Notes under the pieces: generated by a model
What the model was told of the DNA's origin: nothing
The model's database searches: none
Seen by the model: the letters and a program-made list of their open reading frames with translations, nothing else
Part shown: one piece after another, positions 33,992 through 41,096 of the stretch
How positions within the stretch are numbered: the first letter of the stretch is position 1
Layout of the letters: each line of letters starts with the position of its first letter
Origin: Clostridium beijerinckii
GTDB taxonomy: Bacteria; Bacillota; Clostridia; Clostridiales; Clostridiaceae
Length of the DNA stretch: 64,000 bases
Direction of reading: 5' to 3'
Assembly (NCBI RefSeq): GCF_018223745.1
Contig: NZ_CP073654.1
Location: 1 to 64,000 of the forward strand
Position numbers and translations under genes: made by a program

Positions 33992-36064
33992 TTATGCAAA
34001 TGCTGCTATAGATGCAATTCCTTTTATAAGAGCAGCTCCTAAGGCTGTCTCAGCACCTACAATTATAATAGCAGCAGCAAGCGCAATGAATATTAAAACT
34101 CCTATAGCGTGGGTTTCCTTAACAAAGTCTATTATGCCATTTACAGCAAGCTCAAATTCCTCAAGTAATTTATCTTTATCTATTCTAAATTCAATAGATA
34201 AAGTTTCTGAAAGAGAAAAGATATCATACTCAGGTACTTTAAATGAATTTTCGAGTTCAATTTTTAAGCTAGCGCCGTTAGTGGATACTTTAATTGATAA
34301 TTCCATATCATTTGCTTTTGCTAAAATTGATGATAATTCAATGTTATCTTTATTTAGAGATGCTTTAAGATTATCAAGTGGAGTTTGTATATCAGTACCT
34401 TCAAATTCACCGCCTTTAAATTTTATGACTGAGGAATCACCATCTGAAGCAGCTTTTATTGCTGCACTTATGCTAATTTTAACAAGTGCGTTATTAAGTA
34501 ATTCTATTTCTGCTTCAGGCGATGAAAATTCAACACCAAACCTTTTGGCAAAGCTATTATTATTAAGAATATCTAAAATATTAATTGGAGAGATGCTACT
34601 AATACCGTTATCTCTGCCAGACGCAATATTATTATCAATTTCAATATCAGCAGCTCCATGTAAAGTAACTGTTGAGATTTGATCGAATGCCCAATCCTTT
34701 GGAAGTGGGTATCCAAGATTTCCACTAAAGCCAGTAGACATATCACACACAAAGCTGCTGCAAGAATATCCTGCATTTCGAGTACGTATGCATACATTTC
34801 TAGGTGCATAAATACCTACTTTAAACTTAGAACCTAAATTGGCAAATAGCTCATTTATTGCACTAAAATATGGTAATATGCTAGAAGTTACATCGTAATC
34901 TAATGCATCAAAGTCAACAGCAAAGTATATTATTGTATTTTCAGGAAAGCCAAATTGGGTTGCAGCCAACATCGCTGAATTTGCATCTAATAATCCTTGA
35001 TCATATGAAAAATACTCTAATTTATATCCTCCAACTTCAAATATTGGAATAACATTTAAGCCATTATCAAATATAACTTTTAGTTCATCTGAAGTCATTC
35101 TAAACTTTCCAGTAAGATATCTTCCAACTATTTTATAACCATTAGATTTAATAGTAGCTGCAATAGAAGGTGTAACTGTTGTAGAACAATCGCATGCAGT
35201 TCCTTTTCTAGTATTATCTCCAGTGCTTACAAGCAATGATGCAAAGGTTTGACTGCCAGCAATCCCATCAGCTTTTAAACCGCAAAAACTTTGGAAATTT
35301 GTAACGGCACTTTTGGCACCATTTCCATAATATCCATCAAATCCATTAGGGTTAAATCCATTGCAGTATAAAGCATATTGAAGTAGTAATATAAATTTCT
35401 TTTGTGTACTTCCTACACTTAATACTGGACACTTTGATGCTGTATTGCTGCCCCAAATGCCATCAGGACTAGTTTGCCCTTCCTCAATTTGTAATCCATA
35501 AATTAATGCCTTGTTAGTTGAACGAGAATATAAACCATCACAAGGTATTAAACCAATTACCCTATTATAGTCTCTATTAAGGCTTTGTTGGATGATACGA
35601 ATATTTGGATCACCTTTTAAATTATCATTGTTTATCAATACAAATGCAACCATGTTTAATAGTGCTTTGAATATCATAGGAGTTACTATACCATCTGGAT
35701 TTGATAAACCTGCATCAGCTTGAAATTTCATTACAGCGGCTTTGGTGTTTTCACCAAATGTTCCTGTCAAACCAGTAGGATTATAGCCTTTGCAAAATAG
35801 TGCTCCCTGTAAAATATAAATCTCATGCTGAATCTTAGGATCAGTAGCATCAGAATTTATTGATAGAGTTGGACATTTCTCCATTGTAGCAGGTCCGAAA
35901 TTTCCATTTGGCTCTGGAATACCTATTTCAATTTGTAGTGCTGTAATCAATGCTTTTATAGTAGTCCATCCTGTTATTCCGTCTTCAGGGATATGAGTAT
36001 AAGGATAAATACCTACATAAGTGTGATTTAACCAATTCTGTGTTTTGTTGACCATTTCATCCAT
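33992..36064 (-). CDS. Multidomain lysin or BCN5-like bacteriocin candidate, 690 aa
   Basis: Residues 1-285 hold about four peptidoglycan-binding modules (e.g. GTFGENTKAAVMKFQADAG; DGIWGSNTASKCPVLS; GYYGNGAKSAVTNFQSFCG). Residues about 288-500 are a DUF1906 glycoside-hydrolase-like domain (GTACDCSTTVTPSIAATIKS; YFAVDFDALDYD; KVGIYAPRNVC; WAFDQIS). A beta-rich region follows and the last 45 residues are very hydrophobic (GVLIFIALAAAIIIVGAETA). No signal peptide. RBS GGAGAATTTAAA. It has the UviA-type promoter 68 nt upstream. Cell-wall targeting plus a hydrophobic tail, under the regulator that in pIP404 drives bacteriocin BCN5, suggests a released lytic bacteriocin. Confidence 0.75.
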   Translation of the reverse strand: MDEMVNKTQNWLNHTYVGIYPYTHIPEDGITGWTTIKALITALQIEIGIPEPNGNFGPATMEKCPTLSINSDATDPKIQHEIYILQGALFCKGYNPTGLTGTFGENTKAAVMKFQADAGLSNPDGIVTPMIFKALLNMVAFVLINNDNLKGDPNIRIIQQSLNRDYNRVIGLIPCDGLYSRSTNKALIYGLQIEEGQTSPDGIWGSNTASKCPVLSVGSTQKKFILLLQYALYCNGFNPNGFDGYYGNGAKSAVTNFQSFCGLKADGIAGSQTFASLLVSTGDNTRKGTACDCSTTVTPSIAATIKSNGYKIVGRYLTGKFRMTSDELKVIFDNGLNVIPIFEVGGYKLEYFSYDQGLLDANSAMLAATQFGFPENTIIYFAVDFDALDYDVTSSILPYFSAINELFANLGSKFKVGIYAPRNVCIRTRNAGYSCSSFVCDMSTGFSGNLGYPLPKDWAFDQISTVTLHGAADIEIDNNIASGRDNGISSISPINILDILNNNSFAKRFGVEFSSPEAEIELLNNALVKISISAAIKAASDGDSSVIKFKGGEFEGTDIQTPLDNLKASLNKDNIELSSILAKANDMELSIKVSTNGASLKIELENSFKVPEYDIFSLSETLSIEFRIDKDKLLEEFELAVNGIIDFVKETHAIGVLIFIALAAAIIIVGAETALGAALIKGIASIAAFA

Positions 36065-36131
36065 TTTAAATTCTCCTTTATCTATTAAATTTAAATAAGA
36101 TTTTAAACTAGCTAGTTAATCAATCTATAAA

Positions 36132-36163
36132 TACTAAAAGTGAAAATAAGTGTAATTTGTAAA
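36132..36163 (-). promoter_or_regulatory. UviA-type sigma promoter, site 3
   Basis: On the minus strand TTTACA (36163-36158), 17 bp, CTTTTAGTA (36140-36132), 68 nt before the lysin start at 36064. The sequence around the -35 (AAGGTTTACAAATT) is nearly identical to sites 1 and 2. The leader holds a palindrome AACTAGCTAGTT. Confidence 0.7.
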
Positions 36164-36244
36164 CCTTAGTATTTAATTTAATATTTAGATTTATAAATTT
36201 AATGGATAGATGGTATATAATAATGTGGCAAAGTAGGCAGTGTC

Positions 36245-36667
36245 ATGGTAATAAAGAATAAAGATGTAATAAAAAAATTGTAGCAAAACCATTAAATGAT
36301 AATCAGAAAAGAAAATTAGTAACAATTTTTATTACTAATAGTGTAAATTAAATTATAACATATAACGAAACAAATATTAGTACTAAGTATATAACACAAA
36401 ATATTATAAATAATGGTACAAATAATGTAACAAAAAAGTTTTCAAAATTGCCACTATAATAAAATCAATTACTTTTGCTAAAAAGAGATAATAGCTAAGT
36501 TTACCACCGATAAGAGAGTAAGACCTAATTACAATTTATCACAAGATACAGTAGAAAAAATAGAAAGAATATCAGAAATTTTAGGATATAAAAAAGCTGA
36601 ATTTGTTGATATATATTTAAATGGAACATTGGATAAAGTATTGAAGGATTTAGAAAAGAAATTATAA
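36245..36667 (+). pseudogene. Decayed parB copy
   Basis: Aligns over its length to the intact parB: AAGATGTAATAAAA and ATTAAATGAT at the start, GTAAC/ATTACTAATA repeats in the linker with in-frame stops, and an almost unchanged C-terminus (RVRPNYNLSQDTVEKIERIS and GYKKAEFVDIYLNGTLDKVL). No parA precedes it. The conserved 3' end suggests recent duplication or gene conversion. Confidence 0.75.
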
Positions 36668-37085
36668 AATAAAGTTATTATATTAGATATAAGTTAATGT
36701 ATAAAGATAAAGTAGTTGTAGAATATATAATCCAATGGTGTCATTATAATAATGGTAAGTTATAGGATAGATAATAATATATGAAAAAATTGTATAATAA
36801 TCTAAAATATTGTATTATATAATATAGAATAAAATGAAACAATATAATAAAAAAAACAAGCCCCAAATACGATCAGCCTAGGAAACTCATTCGTATTTGG
36901 GTATCATTGATGTATTTTTTCTTATTTGATTATACAATATATGTATAAAGATAATCAATGTTAATAGAAAAAATTTTAGTATAAAAAGCTTGTAAGTATT
37001 TTATAAAAAGTATTTGCAAGCTTTATTTTTAAGGGGGAGTATATGAAACAAGAAAAATAAAAAAACTATTATTTTAAGCTGATTT
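36668..37085. other. Intergenic region before the Agr-like regulators
   Basis: Holds the stem-loop at 36842-36906 and probably the regulator promoter. A weak hairpin AAAAGCTTGTAAGTATTT... AAGTATTTGCAAGCTTT at 36986-37026 could be a terminator or attenuator. A 5-codon ORF (37043) with RBS AAGGGGGAG is too short to call. Confidence 0.35.
36842..36906. ncRNA. Conserved-loop stem-loop, copy 1
   Basis: Stem CCCAAATACGA (36862-36872)/TCGTATTTGGG (36891-36901) with loop TCAGCCTAGGAAACTCAT, preceded by AAAAAACAAG. A second element at 55951-56008 has the same flanks and loop core GCCTAGGAAACT on a different but still paired stem. It lies about 240 nt upstream of the response regulator gene. Confidence 0.5.
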
Positions 37086-37142
37086 ATGATTGTAATAAAC
37101 TATAAAGAAGAGATATACCCAGAAGTGGTATACAAAGGGGAG

Positions 37143-37928
37143 ATGAAAATTTTGTTTTCGGTTATTATAGTAGAAGATGATTTTATGCAAAGAGATATTT
37201 TAAAGAAAATGATTTTATCGATGTATGAATTTATAGAAATTTATGAAGCTGACAGCGAAAATACAGCTTTAGATATAATTTTTAAACATGATATTAATAT
37301 GTTTTTAATAGACATAAGTTTAAAGGAATCTTCAGGATTGGATCTTGCAATGAAGATTAGAAACATAGATAAATATCAATTTAGTCAAATCATTTTTTTA
37401 ACAACTCATATGGAATATATAACGCAAGCATTTAAGCAAACACATTGTTATGACTATATAATAAAACCATATAATCAAGAAGATGTACAAGATATGTTAA
37501 ATAAACTTATACACTATGAAAGAAGCCGATTAAACAATAGTAATGATAATTTTAATGAATATAATAAGGACAATGATAAAAAGGTTTCTATAAATTTAAA
37601 AAATGGGATATATGCGGTGATAAAAACGGATGACATAGTATTTTTTGAGATTAAGGGGAGAGTTTGTGAAATAAATACTGTTAATGGAATATATGAGGCT
37701 AACAATACAAGTTTAAAAAAGATTATGAAATTAGTTGATTGTGAGTATATAGTACAAAGTCATAGAGCCTTTGCTATAAACAAAAATTATATTCGTAAGG
37801 TAGAAAAGATAAGTACTAAGCTAAGTATTATATATTTTAACAATTGCTTAAAAACAGCTCTTTTGGGGTATAAATTTAAAGATAATATAATGTCTGAAAT
37901 TAAAGCTGGGGAAATGATATTATGTTAA
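37143..37928 (+). CDS. LytTR-family response regulator (AgrA-like)
   Basis: 261 aa from ATG 37143. TTG 37152 is also possible, since GGGGAG is adjacent to the ATG and 9 nt before the TTG. N-terminal receiver domain: VIIVEDDF acidic pocket, phosphoacceptor Asp in MFLIDISLKESSGL, Lys in YIIKPYNQED. C-terminal LytTR DNA-binding domain: DIVFFEIKGRVCEINTVNGI, LVDCEYIVQSHRAFAINKNY. AgrA-type regulators bind direct repeats upstream of bacteriocin or agr genes. Overlaps the sensor kinase gene by 7 nt. Probably activates agrBD and/or cirA. Confidence 0.88.
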   Translation: MKILFSVIIVEDDFMQRDILKKMILSMYEFIEIYEADSENTALDIIFKHDINMFLIDISLKESSGLDLAMKIRNIDKYQFSQIIFLTTHMEYITQAFKQTHCYDYIIKPYNQEDVQDMLNKLIHYERSRLNNSNDNFNEYNKDNDKKVSINLKNGIYAVIKTDDIVFFEIKGRVCEINTVNGIYEANNTSLKKIMKLVDCEYIVQSHRAFAINKNYIRKVEKISTKLSIIYFNNCLKTALLGYKFKDNIMSEIKAGEMILC

Positions 37929-39199
37929 ATGATTTTATGCTAAGTATTATGGATACATTCAGTGTAATTTACCTGTGGATAATTTTAACTAAAAAAGAAA
38001 AGCATATATTTAGTTTATTAGCAAGTGTAATCATTATTTCGATTTTGGTTACGGTAACTGATCATTTAGGACTAAATTTCATATTTACATATATAATAGA
38101 CATTATTGTAATTAAGGTTATATATAAGAAAAATTTTAAAAATATCATATTTGAATTGTTATTATCAGTACTTATAATTATACTTATACAATTAATATTA
38201 TTTGTAGTTATTAATAAATTTGTTTATGATTCTACTATCCAAGATTTCGCGATAGAATCTATAATACTTGTGTGTTTAGTTATTTTCTCAAGATTTAATT
38301 TAGTTAATAAAAATTTCATTGCTGAAAAAATAACTAACGATATTTTATTTTATTTTGTATTAACATCAATTATATATGTCATGATCATTAAATTTATTTG
38401 GGAATATGATAGAAAAATAATAATGGATAATTTAATTATTATATCAGTTGTATTGAGTATATTAATTATATCTCAAGTTTTCACATACTTATATGTTGCT
38501 AAAGTAGTAAAAGAAAAAGAAACATTAAAAGTTTCTAATGAGTACAATTCTATCATTAATGAGATAGTTCAAGAAATAAAACAAAGACAACATGATTTTA
38601 TTAATTATAAAAATACAATAAGAGGAATAGTACAAGTTGTAGAAGAAAAAGATATAAAATCAGTGATTACTAATTATATGAAAGATGAAGAGACGTATGA
38701 TAATAAAATAAATGAACTAATATATATAGATAATGCAATTATTAGATCTATAATATATAGAGATATATGTAAAGCAGAAAAATATAATATAAATTTTAAA
38801 TATCAGATAGAAAATAATGTTTTAGATAATATATTAGGTTACCATGAAATATCTAATTTATTAAATAATATGCTCAATAATGCCTTTGATGAAGTATTAA
38901 AAGAAGAATGTGATAAGAAAAATATTGAAGTAAGAATTTATAATTTGGAGGGAACACCTCATTTAATTGTTAAAAACCAAATAGTCAATCCAAATAACAT
39001 TAACTTAAATGAGATGTTTACAAGAGGTTATACTACTAAAAATATAAAAGGTACTAGAGGATATGGCTTGTACAATGTACAAAAAATAGTTAACAGCCAT
39101 AAAGGATGTATAAATTTTTATGTGGAGCATGAAACGATTATTTTTGATATTTATTTTAATAATTCTTCAGGAAAATCTGGTTCGCCTATAAGAGTATGA
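37922..39199 (+). CDS. AgrC-like sensor histidine kinase (GHKL)
   Basis: 425 aa. The N-terminal half has about six TM helices. Then comes a coiled dimerisation segment with phospho-accepting His in QRQHDFINYKNTIRG, and an HATPase with N box LLNNMLNNAFDEVL and G box TRGYGLYNVQKIV. This is the AgrC/HPK10 architecture that senses cyclic thiolactone peptides. Its 3' end overlaps antisense with agrD (39151-39199). With the LytTR regulator it forms the signal-response arm of the Agr module. Confidence 0.88.
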   Translation: MLNDFMLSIMDTFSVIYLWIILTKKEKHIFSLLASVIIISILVTVTDHLGLNFIFTYIIDIIVIKVIYKKNFKNIIFELLLSVLIIILIQLILFVVINKFVYDSTIQDFAIESIILVCLVIFSRFNLVNKNFIAEKITNDILFYFVLTSIIYVMIIKFIWEYDRKIIMDNLIIISVVLSILIISQVFTYLYVAKVVKEKETLKVSNEYNSIINEIVQEIKQRQHDFINYKNTIRGIVQVVEEKDIKSVITNYMKDEETYDNKINELIYIDNAIIRSIIYRDICKAEKYNINFKYQIENNVLDNILGYHEISNLLNNMLNNAFDEVLKEECDKKNIEVRIYNLEGTPHLIVKNQIVNPNNINLNEMFTRGYTTKNIKGTRGYGLYNVQKIVNSHKGCINFYVEHETIIFDIYFNNSSGKSGSPIRV

Positions 39200-39270
39200 C
39201 AACTCGATCTTGATAGTAAAACAAACAAACTAAGTAGTACGGTTGAAAAAAGTTTTATTATTTTTTGCAT
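39151..39270 (-). CDS. agrD: AgrD-like autoinducing peptide precursor, 39 aa
   Basis: RBS AAAGGAGTGATTTTCA, then ATG at 39270. Translated: amphipathic leader MQKIIKLFSTVLLSLFVLL, core SRSSCHTLI, and C-terminal recognition tail GEPDFPEELLK. This matches the AgrD plan: leader, then a Cys-containing peptide ending in a bulky residue, then an acidic (D/G)EP...P.EL tail removed by AgrB. The predicted signal is a thiolactone ring CHTLI with one or more exocyclic Ser. It overlaps the end of agrB by 41 nt and the 3' end of the kinase gene antisense by 49 nt. Confidence 0.85.
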   Translation of the reverse strand: MQKIIKLFSTVLLSLFVLLSRSSCHTLIGEPDFPEELLK

Positions 39271-39829
39271 TGAAAATCACTCCTTTCGTATTAATAATAA
39301 TAACTTGAATTATTTGTAAGAATATACTTATAAGTATACAGTTACGTGTTTGTAAAGGTGATAGGTAAAAAAGTATAATCCAAAAAGTAAGCGATATTAA
39401 AGATAATATTTTTAATGTCGCTTTATTTTTTACTGGTCTTTTTTCATTAGGGCAAGGAGCAAAAATAAAAGTAATTGCAAGAGATAGTATAAAGAAAACT
39501 ATATAAAAATTAGTATTTAGTTCTGGAAATAATCTAGTAAATAATAATATTATCATGAAATATAGTATGCTGCAGGTTAGACACCCATAGTAAGTCTTGC
39601 AGTGAATTCCTCCTAACAAAGGCCTTGTTGAATTTAAAATTATAAAAGAGAACAGAAATAATGGAATTTCTTTTATAAACAAAAAAACTAAAAATATGAT
39701 AATAAATTTACTTAAATCACTTAAAATTGCTTCTAAGGTATATTGAATTTTAAGTACATCTTTTTTGCTTAGACAAGAATTATTCTCTTGAAAATATAGT
39801 GATATATTAGTCGATAAATATTTAATCAT
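39230..39829 (-). CDS. agrB: AgrB-family peptide-processing protease
   Basis: 199 aa from ATG 39829 (RBS AGAGGTTAAAG); an ATG at 39859 lacks an RBS. Catalytic His and Cys are in RPLLGGIHCKTYYGC, and about six hydrophobic helices follow. AgrB is a membrane cysteine endopeptidase that removes the C-terminal tail of AgrD and forms the thiolactone. Convergent with the kinase gene and divergent from the cir operon. A palindrome-rich AT promoter lies at 39840-39960. Confidence 0.88.
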   Translation of the reverse strand: MIKYLSTNISLYFQENNSCLSKKDVLKIQYTLEAILSDLSKFIIIFLVFLFIKEIPLFLFSFIILNSTRPLLGGIHCKTYYGCLTCSILYFMIILLFTRLFPELNTNFYIVFFILSLAITFIFAPCPNEKRPVKNKATLKILSLISLTFWIILFYLSPLQTRNCILISIFLQIIQVIIINTKGVIFNAKNNKTFFNRTT

Positions 39830-39997
39830 CTTTAACCTCTTTATGCAATTAGTAGTCAATATTAAATATGTGTATATATATATTTATATATACAATATTT
39901 AATGGAAAATCAATACTAATCGCATTAAAAGCATAGATATTGTTATTAAAAGATTATATTTAATAAAGTGGAAATAAGTTATAAGTAAGTGAAAAAT

Positions 39998-40037
39998 AAA
40001 AAAAGCATTTTCTTATCTTTAAAGAAAATACTTTTTA
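39998..40037 (-). terminator. Terminator for the 40080 gene
   Basis: AAAAAGCATTTTCTT, short loop, AAAGAAAATACTTTTT; on the minus strand it lies 40 bp past the stop of the membrane-protein gene. Confidence 0.6.
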
Positions 40038-40079
40038 TAAAGCTCTAGTAAATATATATTTATTTCATAGCTAATTCCA

Positions 40080-40472
40080 CTAAAAGGTGAAGAGACTCTT
40101 TTTTTTATATATAAAAATTGCCATTAATACTGGGAGTATTAATGAGAAAATGATTGTCCATTGAAAACCAATACTAATAATTGAATAAAGTATATTAATT
40201 GTAACAACTGTAAAATAAGAATATATTCCTATAGATTTTTTAAGCAAAATGAGAATAATTGTTATAGCAAGTAATACTTGCAATATTAAAGTTATAGTAA
40301 TTTGAGTATTAGATGCGATGTTTTGTTTGCTTGTCTGCATTTCATTTAGAATTTCACTTTTTGATGAGAATAACAATAATGATCCTAAAACACTAAATAT
40401 AGCACCGATCAACTGAATAGCCGATATTGTAACTATTCCTGCTCCTAATTTTTTTAATTGAGTACTTTCCAT
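40080..40472 (-). CDS. Small membrane protein, 130 aa
   Basis: Four predicted helices (IVTISAIQLIGAIFSVLGS; ITITLILQVLLAITIILILL; YFTVVTINILYSIISIG; WTIIFSLILPVLMAIFIY). RBS AAGGAGGTTATT. Family not recognised. Divergent from cirA across a 305-bp regulatory region and next to agrB, so it may be an accessory immunity or regulatory membrane protein of the circularin locus. Confidence 0.6.
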   Translation of the reverse strand: MESTQLKKLGAGIVTISAIQLIGAIFSVLGSLLLFSSKSEILNEMQTSKQNIASNTQITITLILQVLLAITIILILLKKSIGIYSYFTVVTINILYSIISIGFQWTIIFSLILPVLMAIFIYKKKSLFTF

Positions 40473-40541
40473 AATAACCTCCTTGTATATGTAACTAATT
40501 GTAAATATTTAGTTTCTTAAAAACTCATGTTATCATAATAT

Positions 40542-40573
40542 CTAAATGAAATGAACATTTTTAGCATTAAATG
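40542..40573. promoter_or_regulatory. Palindrome in the cirA upstream region
   Basis: AAATGAACATTT, 8 nt, AAATGTTCATTT: a perfect 12-bp inverted repeat. A partial AATGTTATAAG lies at 40649. Candidate binding site for the LytTR regulator or another regulator in the 305-bp divergent intergenic region (40473-40777). Confidence 0.45.
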
Positions 40574-40777
40574 TTCATTTTGGTTCACAAAAAGAGTATT
40601 TTGATAAAGTATGTTAAAGAGGTTCCTTTTATGACTAAATTTTTACATTTAATGTTATAAGTATTTACTTTATTATGGTTATCATGTAAAAATGTAATTG
40701 CAAGTGATTAAATAGTTTCTTGCGATTATATTGATAACATATCAATATATCAGTTTTTCAAAAGGAGGTGATTAATT

Positions 40778-40996
40778 ATGTTTTTAGTTGCAGGAGCACT
40801 AGGCGTGCAAACAGCTGCAGCTACTACAATTGTTAATGTTATTCTTAATGCAGGTACATTAGTTACTGTTTTAGGTATTATAGCTTCAATTGCAAGTGGT
40901 GGTGCAGGTACATTAATGACTATTGGATGGGCAACATTCAAAGCAACAGTTCAAAAATTAGCTAAGCAAAGTATGGCAAGAGCTATAGCTTACTAA
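40778..40996 (+). CDS. cirA: Circularin A precursor
   Basis: 72 aa: a 3-residue leader MFL, then VAGALGVQTAAATTIVNVIL continuing to MARAIAY. This matches circularin A as I remember it, the head-to-tail cyclised (Val-Tyr) bacteriocin of C. beijerinckii ATCC 25752 with a 69-residue mature peptide. The hydrophobic, Ala/Gly/Thr-rich helices permeabilise Gram-positive membranes. RBS AAAGGAGGTGATTAATT. First gene of the cirABCDE operon. Confidence 0.96.
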   Translation: MFLVAGALGVQTAAATTIVNVILNAGTLVTVLGIIASIASGGAGTLMTIGWATFKATVQKLAKQSMARAIAY

Positions 40997-41096
40997 TCAA
41001 AATTTATGATTTTAATTAAATGGATAGCTTGCTACAGACAGGCTATCTATTTAATTAAATGAATAAAAAATCTTGTATTTATTGGAGAAAATAAAA

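Noticed and set aside
34086..34682. Long plus-strand ORF of 198 codons
   Set aside because: Antisense shadow of the 690-aa lysin gene, no RBS, composition is that of the complementary strand.
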